Shown: positions 24,393 to 31,484 of the stretch, piece after piece
How positions within the stretch are numbered: position 1 is the stretch's first letter
Layout: every line of letters begins with the position of its first letter
NCBI RefSeq assembly: GCF_023716925.1
Contig: NZ_JAMQQG010000025.1
Coordinates: 1-49,139, forward strand
Length of the DNA: 49,139 bases
Origin: Frankia sp. R82
GTDB taxonomy: Bacteria; Actinomycetota; Actinomycetes; Frankiales; Frankiaceae
Direction of reading: 5' to 3'
Notes under the pieces: model-generated
What the model saw: only the letters and a program-made list of their open reading frames with translations
What the model was told of the DNA's origin: nothing
Database searches by the model: none
Translations under genes and position numbers: made by a program

Positions 24393-25157
24393 TCACCAGG
24401 GCAGCGGGCGGCCGTCGCGGAAGAAGCCGCCGGTCGGGCCGTCATCGGGCAGCAGCGCGGCCCACACCACGCTGGCCGCGCCGGCGGCGACGGGCCGCCC
24501 ACCGCCACCGCCCATGTCGGTGGCGGTCCAGCCAGGGCAGATGGCGTTCACCAGAAAACGGTCGTCGCGCAGCTCGCCGGCGAGCAGCCGGGTGAGCGCG
24601 TTCAGCGCGGCCTTCGACACCGAATAGGCGGGCGCGCCACCGGTCAGCTTGCTGATCGAGCCGCCCTCGCTGCTGACGTTCACGATCCGCGGATGCGGGC
24701 TGCGGCGCAGCAGCGGCAGCAGGGCCTGGGCGAGTCGCCAGGCGCCGAACAGGTTGGTCTCCAGCGCCGTGTGCACGCTGTCGAGATCGGCCGTGACGGC
24801 CCGCGCGCCCGGGTCGTAGAGAATCGCCGCGTTGTTGACCAGAATGTCAAGTCGCCCGTGGTGCTCGGTGAGGTGCGCCGCAGCCGCCGCGATGCTCGCC
24901 GGATCGGCGATGTCGAGCGGGCAGGCGGTCACCCGCGCGCCGCCGGGGTCAAGCTCGGTGGCCGTCCGCTCCCCCGCGGCCGGATCACGCACTCCGGCCA
25001 CCACGTCGCAGCCCCGTTCGACGAGCTGGCGCACCACCTCCCGGCCGATCCCCCGGTTGGCCCCGGTCACCAGCGCCAACGGGCGGGCAGAGCCAGGACG
25101 GACGGCTCGCCCTTCGTCCGCGGGAAGCACCGTGTCACGCACCGCGGACTCGCTCAC
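24393..25157 (-). CDS. SDR family NAD(P)-dependent oxidoreductase
   Basis: 254 residues. TGANRGIGRE (cofactor loop) starts at about residue 31, after a nonconserved leader; then CPLDIADPAS, NNAAILYDPG, VNVSSEGGS and the catalytic YSVSKAALNALTR. The end GPTGGFFRDGRPLPW matches that of the SDR at 19885-20598, placing both in one subfamily of carbonyl-reductase-like SDRs. The leader of 25-30 residues suggests the true start may be further in, but no better codon with a ribosome site is evident. It ends 22 bp from the MerR gene, convergent. Confidence 0.9.
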   Translation of the reverse strand: MSESAVRDTVLPADEGRAVRPGSARPLALVTGANRGIGREVVRQLVERGCDVVAGVRDPAAGERTATELDPGGARVTACPLDIADPASIAAAAAHLTEHHGRLDILVNNAAILYDPGARAVTADLDSVHTALETNLFGAWRLAQALLPLLRRSPHPRIVNVSSEGGSISKLTGGAPAYSVSKAALNALTRLLAGELRDDRFLVNAICPGWTATDMGGGGGRPVAAGAASVVWAALLPDDGPTGGFFRDGRPLPW

Positions 25158-25177
25158 GGCGGACGGACAGCTCGCGG

Positions 25178-26149
25178 TCAGCCGGCTTCACGCAGGTCGG
25201 CGCAGTCGGACTCGTCCGGCAGCAGCGGTCGCAGGCGCACTCGCCACTGCCTGCCGCCGGACGTCCACGGCGTGGTGACCACCGCCTGGCGCGCTGCGGC
25301 GATCACCGCTGTCGCCTCGCTGCCTCCGGCCGTCACACAGCCCAGCTCGAGACCGTCACCGATCGGCTCGCCTGGCAGCGCCGGCCCCGGCCAGGCCCGC
25401 TCGACCTGCCGCGGCAGCCCGTCGGCACACAGTTCGGGCAGCGTGGCATCACCGGCGGACCCGGCGGACCCGGCGGCAGCGGGAGCAGTGGCAGTAGGGG
25501 TGGTGCAGGTGTCGGCCCACGGGGCGGCGACCGCGGCCACCGCGGTGGGCTGGTAGGACGTCGACTCGCTGACCGCGTCCGCGCCGAGCGTGGCGGGCAG
25601 ATCCGTAAGCGCGTCGTACAGCTTCCGGGCCGCCTTCCGCGCGGCCTGCTGGTGATCGGTCAACCCGGAGCTGTCCGATTCGAGCAGGGCCGGCACCTCG
25701 GCGGTGGTCACGCCGTCCGCGGTCCGAATGGTGAAACGGGTTGACGGGGCGTCCGCGACCGGCGGCTGACCGAAGTCCCGTTCGGTGCCGATGCCGGACG
25801 CGACCGCCCGCTCGACGAGCTTCCGCACGTCCGTGGCCGAAATCCGCCGAAGCTGCACATTGGGCCAGGCCGGCCCGGGGGCAATCGCAATCTGCGGGCC
25901 CTCGTCCACCACTCGACCATCGGAGTAGACGGCCACGACCGGCAACCGGGTGACCGTCATCTCCGGCGTCACGAAACCGCCGATCCAGTCCACCCGCAAC
26001 GCCACGCTCGCACCGCCTCCCACACCGCCACCGCCGCCAGTACCGCCACGTCCGTAAACGGTGCCATCAGCACAGGCCGCGGCAGCGAGAAACACCGGCA
26101 CGACAGCCAGGAAAAACCGTGCACCCCGCGTCATCAATGCCATGAGCAT
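25178..26149 (-). CDS. Putative secreted lipoprotein
   Basis: 323 residues from ATG 26149 (other in-frame Met codons at 26143 and 26134). The N-terminus is a lipoprotein signal: TRGARFFLAVVPVFLAAAAC with the lipobox cysteine at residue 26, followed by a Gly-rich linker. The exported part has beta-rich sequence (VDWIGGFVTPEMTVTRLPVVAVYSDGRV), a pattern common to actinobacterial lipoproteins of unknown function. Four later cysteines (TCTTP, ELCADG, LGCVTA, DCADL) could form two disulphides. The frame is open 135 bp further upstream, but that part is not signal-like. I assign no function. Confidence 0.7.
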   Translation of the reverse strand: MLMALMTRGARFFLAVVPVFLAAAACADGTVYGRGGTGGGGGVGGGASVALRVDWIGGFVTPEMTVTRLPVVAVYSDGRVVDEGPQIAIAPGPAWPNVQLRRISATDVRKLVERAVASGIGTERDFGQPPVADAPSTRFTIRTADGVTTAEVPALLESDSSGLTDHQQAARKAARKLYDALTDLPATLGADAVSESTSYQPTAVAAVAAPWADTCTTPTATAPAAAGSAGSAGDATLPELCADGLPRQVERAWPGPALPGEPIGDGLELGCVTAGGSEATAVIAAARQAVVTTPWTSGGRQWRVRLRPLLPDESDCADLREAG

Positions 26150-26278
26150 TTGTAGCACCACGGCAGCAGGATCGGACGTAGGCCCGGGAATCCGTCCGGT
26201 CGGACCCGGCTCCCACCGACCGGCTGGCCGGTTACCGTTCACCCACGACTCCGGTACCCGACTGACCAGAGACACCGC

Positions 26279-26296
26279 TAGCACAGGTGCTACGTT
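26279..26296 (+). promoter_or_regulatory. Operator and -10 of the Phd/VapC operon
   Basis: TAGCAC-AG-GTGCTA (26279-26292) is a perfect 6-bp-arm palindrome overlapping the hexamer TACGTT (26291-26296), a TANNNT -10 six bases before the GTG start of the antitoxin. This arrangement fits autorepression by the antitoxin and a leaderless mRNA. Confidence 0.6.
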
Positions 26297-26302
26297 GGGA
26301 AG

Positions 26303-26551
26303 GTGGAGCAGATAGGGTTGCGCGAGGTACGGCAGAATGCCAGCGAGCTGGTGCGACGCGCCCAGGCCGGCGAGCGGATGACCATCACCGTTTCCGGTCG
26401 ACCGGCGGCCGTCCTGGGCCCGGTGGCGCCGCGCGCCTGGCGGCGTTGGGACGATCTCGCCGATCTCTTCGCCCTCCCGGCCGACCCCGGCTGGCAGCAG
26501 GACCGTGACCTCGTCGACGGCACCGCTGCAGACCCATGGGAAAACCGATGA
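26303..26551 (+). CDS. Phd/YefM family antitoxin
   Basis: 82 residues from GTG. The N-terminal DNA-binding part is typical: QIGLREVRQNASELVRRAQAGERMTITVSGRPAAVLGPV (family pattern with R..N.SE...R...GE...IT..GRP.A.L.P). The C-terminal segment DDLADLFALPADPGWQQDRD is the unstructured toxin-binding tail. It neutralises the PIN toxin encoded downstream and represses the operon through the palindrome on its promoter. The stop overlaps the toxin ATG (ATGA at 26548-26551). Confidence 0.88.
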   Translation: MEQIGLREVRQNASELVRRAQAGERMTITVSGRPAAVLGPVAPRAWRRWDDLADLFALPADPGWQQDRDLVDGTAADPWENR

Positions 26552-26931
26552 ACCGCGGCGTTCTGGACACCAGCGTGCTGGTCGCCACCGATGTGGCCCC
26601 GATTCCCGGCGAGCTCGCGGTCAGCATCATCAGCATCGCCGAACTCCAGTTCGGCGTGCTCGTCGCAAAGACCTCCGAGGCCCGTGCGAACCGTCTTACC
26701 CGGCTCAGCGCACTCCAACGGCGATTCGATCCCCTGCCCGTCGACGACGCCGTCACCGACAGCTATGGCCGCCTCGCCACCCGCGTCGTCGAGATCGGCC
26801 GGCAGCCCCGCGCCCGGACGATGGACCTCCTGATCGCGGCTACCGCGCACGCCCACGACGCCATTCTTTACACCCGCAACGCCGCCGACCTCGCGGGCCT
26901 CGAGGACCTCATCACCATCATGACAATTTAA
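26548..26931 (+). CDS. vapC: PIN-domain toxin (VapC-like)
   Basis: 127 residues from ATG 26548, which overlaps the antitoxin stop by 4 bp; an upstream ATG at 26536 is in frame but less likely. Catalytic acidic residues of the PIN ribonuclease fold are visible: D7 (GVLDTSVLV), E32 (ISIAELQFG) and D93 (TMDLLIAATA), with the later YTRN motif. VapC toxins cut tRNA or rRNA in a Mg2+-dependent manner when the antitoxin is degraded. Length and motifs are intact, so the pair looks functional. The 3' end runs 14 bp into the convergent LysR remnant. Confidence 0.88.
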   Translation: MNRGVLDTSVLVATDVAPIPGELAVSIISIAELQFGVLVAKTSEARANRLTRLSALQRRFDPLPVDDAVTDSYGRLATRVVEIGRQPRARTMDLLIAATAHAHDAILYTRNAADLAGLEDLITIMTI

Positions 26932-27376
26932 TCTGGATGTCTCCGGAAGCAGGTTGATCGCTCGAACCGCCGCTGGCCGTGATGACTTCCTGGCAGGCCT
27001 GGACGAAGTCGCTGACGACCTGGCGCCGGTCGTCGCGGCGCCAGGCCAGCGCGAGCCGGCTGCGAGGGCCGTCGGCGAGCGGGCGGGCGACGACACCGGT
27101 GTGCTGCAGCAGTGGCGCGTTGCCCGCGGCGAGCAGGACGATGCCGACCCCTCCCACCAGAGCCTCGTAGGTCTCCTCCGCGCTGCGCACGACCGCATGG
27201 CCCTCGGCCAGTGCCACCAGCAGCGGCTCCTCGGCGATCACCAGCGTCGCGTAGTCCCGCCACAGTGGCAACGACGGCAGCGTCGCCTTCGACGGCTGCG
27301 GCTGCGGCTGCGGCTGCGGCTGCGGCTGCGGTAGCCAGACGAAGGCGAGGTCGCTGGATCCAGAGGCCGCAGGCAT
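26918..27376 (-). pseudogene. LysR-type regulator, C-terminal remnant
   Basis: The minus-strand frame encodes the effector-binding half of a LysR regulator: SDLAFVWLP, RSAEETYEALVGGVGIVLLAAGNAPLL, VARPLADGPRSRLALAWRRDD and DFVQACQEV. No helix-turn-helix is found upstream in any frame, and the 27448 gene now occupies the divergent position. Also missing is the stretch between the first strand and the WRDY segment, its place taken by a (QP)n run from a GGCTGC hexamer repeat. So the gene has lost its 5' half and part of the middle. It may once have controlled the divergent SnoaL-like gene. Confidence 0.7.
27294..27331. repeat. GGCTGC hexanucleotide tandem repeat
   Basis: Six and a third copies of GGCTGC in a row. 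On the minus strand it encodes alternating Gln-Pro within the LysR remnant, probably expanded after the gene stopped being selected. Confidence 0.85.
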
Positions 27377-27447
27377 CCAGCCGGTCGGCCGGGGCGGGTT
27401 CCCGACAGATCCACCGGCAGCCGGCTCCGGCGCGGCACACTGACCCC

Positions 27448-27891
27448 ATGACAGACCTGGTCACGCGACTGCTGTCGCTGTGGAGCGACGGCCTGCCCGC
27501 GGACGACGAGTCGGCGGTGCGCGCGTTCCGCGAGCTGTACACCGACCCGGTTCCGGTGAACGGGACCTTGTTGTCCGCGGCGGACCTCATCGCCCGGGCG
27601 CGAACCCTGCACGCCGCGCTGACGGGCCTGCGCCACGAACTGCTCGAGCAGGTGCGGACGCCCGAACACCTCGCCATCGGATTCCGGCTGCACGGGCGGC
27701 ACGTCGGCCCGCTGCCCACCGCACTCGGCCCGGTACCGGCAACCGGCCAGGAGGTGTCCCTCCGCGTCACCGACATCCTGACCATCACCAACGACCGGAT
27801 CAGCTCCGTCTGGATGGTCGCCGACGAGCTGAGCGCGCTGATCGCCCTCGGCGTGCTCACCACCACCGGCACGCTGGCACCCGCCACGTAG
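27448..27891 (+). CDS. SnoaL-like ester cyclase family protein
   Basis: 147 residues from ATG 27448. The fold pattern (LVTRLLSLWSDG, FRELYTDPVPVNG, SAADLIARARTLHAALTGLRHELLEQV, GFRLHGRHVG, VTDILTITNDRISSVWMVADELSALIALG) is that of SnoaL-like polyketide cyclase/NTF2 proteins, with the conserved ending around DRISSVWMVAD. Substrate and activity are unknown. It is transcribed away from the LysR remnant, a usual arrangement for LysR-controlled genes, but that control must now be lost. The start has no strong ribosome site. Confidence 0.8.
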   Translation: MTDLVTRLLSLWSDGLPADDESAVRAFRELYTDPVPVNGTLLSAADLIARARTLHAALTGLRHELLEQVRTPEHLAIGFRLHGRHVGPLPTALGPVPATGQEVSLRVTDILTITNDRISSVWMVADELSALIALGVLTTTGTLAPAT

Positions 27892-27914
27892 CCGGCCACA
27901 CGGCAGGCCGCGGG

Positions 27915-28790
27915 TCACAGCAGGGCGGCCGCCAGTGTGCGCCAGTGCGTGCGGGCCAACCGGCCGGTGCGGTTGGACACGTCGAGGTCCGCCGAGATGA
28001 CCTGGACCGCGACATGATCTGCACCGGCGGCGTGATGTTCGCCGACCCGCGCGGTGATCTGCTCGGTCCCGAAGGTGTACAGGGCGTCGATGAGCCGGTC
28101 GCTGCCGTGACCGGCGAGATCGTCGTCGGTGAAGCCCAGCAGCTGCAGGTTGCGCACGTAGTTGGGCATCGCGAGGTAGTAGCTGACGTTGCGGCGGGCG
28201 AGCTCCCGGGCCGCGGTGGAATCGGATTCCAGAATGACCTTCTGCTCCGGGGCCAGCAGCGGCCCCTCGCCCAGGGTTTCCCGAGCGGCACGGGTGTGTT
28301 CGGGCGTGACGAGGTACGGATGGGCACCGGCGGAGCGGCGGGCGGCCAGGTCCAGCGCCTTCGGCCGCAGCGCCGCCAGGACACGCGAGGCCACCGGCAC
28401 CGGCTGCGGGGCCGCGTCGAGGGCGCCGAGGTAGCCCTCCAGGTGCTTCAGCGGCTGGGCGTAGGTCCGCCCGAGCGCCTGCACCAGGGGTGGGTGGCTG
28501 ACCCCGAGCCCGAGCAGAAACCGGCCCGGATGCGCCGTGTCGACCCGGTGAAAGGCGGCCGCCAGCTCGTCCGCCTCCACCGCCCACGCGTTCACGATCG
28601 CGGTGGCGAGCACCATCCGGCTCGTCCGCGCGAGCAGCACGCCCGGCAGGTCGAGGTCGGGGGCGCTGGCGCCGAGCCACAGGGCACCGAACCCCAGCTC
28701 GTCGAGCTCGGCCGCCGCGTCCGGGGCATCGGGGGTGTTCCAGACAAAGGACGGGGACCAGATGCCGATCCGTCCCACGGACACCGTCAT
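27915..28790 (-). CDS. LLM class F420-dependent oxidoreductase
   Basis: 291 residues with the luciferase-like TIM barrel: GRIGIWSPSF, AAELDELGFGALWLGAS, LLARTSRMVLATAIVNAWA, RFLLGLGVSHPPLVQA and the C-terminal SRLIDALYTFGTEQ-like helix (DRLIDALYTFG). This is the mycobacterial/actinobacterial group that uses deazaflavin F420 to reduce or oxidise small molecules. The cofactor is inferred from the subfamily. It is divergent from an ArsR-type regulator with an inverted repeat in between, so it is likely its target. Confidence 0.87.
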   Translation of the reverse strand: MTVSVGRIGIWSPSFVWNTPDAPDAAAELDELGFGALWLGASAPDLDLPGVLLARTSRMVLATAIVNAWAVEADELAAAFHRVDTAHPGRFLLGLGVSHPPLVQALGRTYAQPLKHLEGYLGALDAAPQPVPVASRVLAALRPKALDLAARRSAGAHPYLVTPEHTRAARETLGEGPLLAPEQKVILESDSTAARELARRNVSYYLAMPNYVRNLQLLGFTDDDLAGHGSDRLIDALYTFGTEQITARVGEHHAAGADHVAVQVISADLDVSNRTGRLARTHWRTLAAALL

Positions 28791-28832
28791 GACTGTTCTC
28801 CCTCAGGGGTGGGCGACGCGCGCACGCCGCAT

Positions 28833-28906
28833 GTGTTCGGTTTCGATCGAACACGTGCGATGTACGATAGCCATCGAACAGCCTGGATGTCGAGGTCGAT
28901 CGAAAC
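28833..28906. promoter_or_regulatory. Operator region between the LLM gene and the ArsR-type regulator
   Basis: GTGTTCG-N8-CGAACAC (28833-28854) is a perfect 7-bp-arm dyad. ATCGAA occurs at 28846, 28873 and 28899, spaced 26-27 bp, so related half-sites lie on one face across the divergent promoters. TACGAT (28863-28868) is a possible -10. Confidence 0.55.
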
Positions 28907-28915
28907 AGGGGCACG

Positions 28916-29254
28916 ATGACGACGAGGCCACGGCGTGCCGACAGCCTGCGGCACACCGATCCGGTGGACGTGCGCCTGCAGGAGGCACTCGACGCACTCG
29001 CCGACCCGGTGCGTCGGTCCATCCTGCGGACCCTGGCCGGCGAGCCGGACTTCACCTGTGCCTGCGGCACCTTCGACCTGCCCGTGTCCAAGGCAACTGC
29101 CAGCCACCACTTCGCCGTCCTGCGCGCCGCCGGCCTGCTCGAGCAGATCGATCAGGGCTCGCGCCGCCTCAACCGGCTGCGCCGGGTCGAGTTCGACGCC
29201 CGCTTCCCCGGCCTGCTCCCCCTGGTTCTCGACGAGGACGAGCCGACCGGGTGA
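28916..29254 (+). CDS. ArsR-type winged-helix transcriptional regulator
   Basis: 112 residues. LQEALDALADPVRRSILRTLAGEPDFTCAC gives helices 1-3 and VSKATASHHFAVLRAAGLLEQIDQGSRRLNRLR the recognition helix and wing, the ArsR/SmtB pattern. Two cysteines in FTCACGTFDL could be part of a sensing site, but the metal box ELCVC is absent, so a redox or small-molecule signal is as likely. A GGGG stretch precedes the ATG. It most likely represses itself and the divergent LLM oxidoreductase. Confidence 0.87.
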   Translation: MTTRPRRADSLRHTDPVDVRLQEALDALADPVRRSILRTLAGEPDFTCACGTFDLPVSKATASHHFAVLRAAGLLEQIDQGSRRLNRLRRVEFDARFPGLLPLVLDEDEPTG

Positions 29255-29276
29255 CCGGGTGACCGGGCCGCCGGAG

Positions 29277-30860
29277 TCAGGCGTCGCGGGCGATCGCCTC
29301 GGCGGGAGATTCCGCCAGCGGGCGGGGACCAGCCGGGCCTGCCGCCGGCGCAGGGATGGCCACCGCGGGCGCGGTCGCCGCCCGCCGGCTGATGGCCGCC
29401 GGCGACATCGCCCGTGCCGGGCCGAGCAGAACCACGAAGAAGGTGACGAGGCCTGCCAGCACACAGCCGGCGCCGATCAGATAGCCAAGGTGGTAGCCGC
29501 TGACCAGGGCACTCACGGCCGCGTGCCCGTGCCCTTCCAATGACTTCGTCCGACTGGCGGCCACACTCGAGACGACCGCGAGGCCGACCGACGAACTGAG
29601 CCAGATGGAGACGTTGACAATTCCGGAGGCGAGGCCGGCATCGGCTCGCGGGACGTCGGCCATCGCCACCGACAACAGCGGAACCGTGGCGCAGGCCATG
29701 CCGGTTCCGAGAATCAGCAGGGCGGGCAGCACGCTGGTGGCATAGCTGCTGTGCTCGTCCACCCGCGCGAGCAGCAGCAGTCCGACCAGCGCCGCGACCA
29801 GGCCGGGCAGGAGCACCGGTAGCGGCCCGAACCGGTTGAGCAGCCGGCTGACCACGCCCACCGACAGTCCCGCGACGACCAGGGTCACCGGCAGGAAGGC
29901 GAAGCCGGTGCGCAGCGGGCTGTAGCCACGGACCTGCTGCAGGTAGAGCGCACCGAAGAAGAACAGGACCTGCATCCCGATGAACAGGCAGCCGCGCACG
30001 ATGCTGGACCCGACCAGGCTGCGCAGCCGCAGGATGCGCAGCGGCATGATCGGATTTCTCCGCCGGGCTTCGACGACGAGGAACGCCACCAGCAGGACGA
30101 CCGAGACCCCGCCGTAGCCGAGGGTGTGGGCCGAAAGCCATCCGTGGCCGGCCGCCGTGACGATGGCATAGATACCGACCAGCAACGACAGGGTGATCAG
30201 CAGCGAACCGGTGACATCCACCCCGCCGCCGAGGCCGAGGCCCTCGTTCTCCTCGATGAGGACGACCCCGAGGGCGAACGTCGCGATCCCGATCGGCAGG
30301 TTGATCAGAAAGATCCAGTGCCAGCTCACGGCCTGGGTGAGAACGCCGCCGGCCAGCAGGCCAAGCGACCCGCCAGCCAGCGTGACCATCATGTAGGCAC
30401 CCATCGCCCTGGTCCGCTCGGCCGGGATCGGGAACTCGGTGACGACGATCGCCATGATGACCGAGGTCGACACGGCGCCACCCAGCCCCTGGCCGAAACG
30501 CCCCGCGATCAGCGTCCCCTGGTTCGGGGCGATCGCACACACCATGGAGGCCAGAGTGAACAGGGCGACGCCGGTCAGGAACACCTTCTTGCGGCCGACG
30601 AGATCACCGAGGCGCCCGGCGAGCAGCAGGAAGCTCCCGAAGGAGATCAGGTAGGCGTCGACCACCCAGGTGAGATTGGACTGGGTGAAGTGCAGGTTGT
30701 CCTGGATCGCCGGCAGGGCGACGTTGACGATCGACCCGTCGAGCGCGTTCATCAACATGGCCAGACACACGACCACCAACGCGACCCAGCGGCGGCGGTC
30801 GGCCCTGCTCTGCGTGGTGGTCCCGCCGCGAGCGGGAACGGCGATCGTGGGATCAGACAT
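29277..30860 (-). CDS. MFS transporter, DHA2 family exporter
   Basis: 527 residues from ATG 30860; 14 membrane helices expected. Signatures: MLMNALDGSIVNVALPA in helix 1, WVVDAYLISFGSFLLLAGRLGDLVGRKKVF (helix 2 and GRxGDxxGRKxxF loop), and a motif C-like GGSLGLLAGGVLTQ. The C-terminus is Ala/Pro-rich. Exports an unknown lipophilic compound. The gene is divergent from a MarR-type gene at 31029, its probable repressor. The ribosome site GAGGAG (30890-30885) is too far from 30860 but ideal for a 7-codon leader frame ending over the start. An upstream extension of the same frame (to 30959) is not family-like. Confidence 0.92.
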   Translation of the reverse strand: MSDPTIAVPARGGTTTQSRADRRRWVALVVVCLAMLMNALDGSIVNVALPAIQDNLHFTQSNLTWVVDAYLISFGSFLLLAGRLGDLVGRKKVFLTGVALFTLASMVCAIAPNQGTLIAGRFGQGLGGAVSTSVIMAIVVTEFPIPAERTRAMGAYMMVTLAGGSLGLLAGGVLTQAVSWHWIFLINLPIGIATFALGVVLIEENEGLGLGGGVDVTGSLLITLSLLVGIYAIVTAAGHGWLSAHTLGYGGVSVVLLVAFLVVEARRRNPIMPLRILRLRSLVGSSIVRGCLFIGMQVLFFFGALYLQQVRGYSPLRTGFAFLPVTLVVAGLSVGVVSRLLNRFGPLPVLLPGLVAALVGLLLLARVDEHSSYATSVLPALLILGTGMACATVPLLSVAMADVPRADAGLASGIVNVSIWLSSSVGLAVVSSVAASRTKSLEGHGHAAVSALVSGYHLGYLIGAGCVLAGLVTFFVVLLGPARAMSPAAISRRAATAPAVAIPAPAAGPAGPRPLAESPAEAIARDA

Positions 30861-30890
30861 CGGCGGAGCTGGCCATCGAAGGATCTCCTC
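30853..30890 (-). promoter_or_regulatory. Seven-codon leader frame overlapping the MFS start
   Basis: GAGGAG (30890-30885), then 8 nt, then ATG (30876) opens a frame of seven codons (MASSADV) whose TGA (30855-30853) lies 2 nt past the MFS ATG (30860-30858). The MFS ATG itself has no ribosome site. Translation by coupling through the leader is plausible. Confidence 0.5.
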
Positions 30891-30986
30891 TGAACCGGTC
30901 AGACGAAGCGGACGAGGGGACGGCATCGGCCGGGACCTGCCCGGCCACGATCCTGACATCTACAGGACGGTCATGCCTAATGAACT

Positions 30987-31022
30987 ATCACGGTGCAGTG
31001 ATGGTCTCGCGGACGCTACTAT
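30987..31022 (+). promoter_or_regulatory. Operator and promoter of the second MarR gene
   Basis: ATCAC-GGTGCA-GTGAT (30987-31002) is an inverted repeat near the -35 position; TACTAT (31017-31022) is a good -10 ending 6 nt before the ATG at 31029, implying a leaderless mRNA repressed by its product. Confidence 0.55.
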
Positions 31023-31028
31023 AGACCG

Positions 31029-31484
31029 ATGCCGGACGCCGCCATCTTCTCGGGGCCGATCGTGCTGCTCACCCGCCTGTCGCGGCTCGTGCACCGGGCC
31101 AGCACGCCGGAGCTGCTGGGCATCAACCTCAAGGATCTGGGTGCGCTGGCCTTCCTGCGCGACCACGCCCGAACCACGCAGCAGGCGCTCGCCGAGGGCC
31201 TGTGCGTCGACGCCAACTACTGCGTCCTGATGCTGAACGATCTGGAGACAGCCGGCCTGATCGAACGGCGCCGCGATCCCGCCGACCGCCGCCGCCATCT
31301 CGTGGCGATGACCGAGGCCGGCCGGCTTGCCCTGGAACGGGCCGAGCACGCCCAGGAGTCGATCGAGGACGAGGTCCTCGCCGGCCTCGCCCCCGCGGAG
31401 CGGGACACCCTGGCCCGACTCCTGCGTCAGGCCCTCGACGGAGCCGCCCGGCGCCCCCCGGCCCAGGACCGGGTCCCGCACTGA
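31029..31484 (+). CDS. MarR family transcriptional regulator
   Basis: 151 residues, a compact MarR protein. LKDLGALAFLRDHARTTQQALAEGLCVDANYCVLMLNDLETAGLIERRRDPADRRRHLVAMTEAG contains the recognition helix and the wing with its DPADRRRH (DxRxR-type) loop. One cysteine pair (LCVDANYC) sits at the start of the recognition helix and could make it redox-sensitive, as in OhrR-like proteins; this is speculative. It is divergent from a DHA2 exporter gene, the usual target arrangement. Confidence 0.9.
   Translation: MPDAAIFSGPIVLLTRLSRLVHRASTPELLGINLKDLGALAFLRDHARTTQQALAEGLCVDANYCVLMLNDLETAGLIERRRDPADRRRHLVAMTEAGRLALERAEHAQESIEDEVLAGLAPAERDTLARLLRQALDGAARRPPAQDRVPH

Noticed and set aside
27294-27331. 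GGCTGC run considered as a protein-binding array
   Set aside because: A simple hexamer repeat inside a decaying gene; slippage is the simpler explanation.
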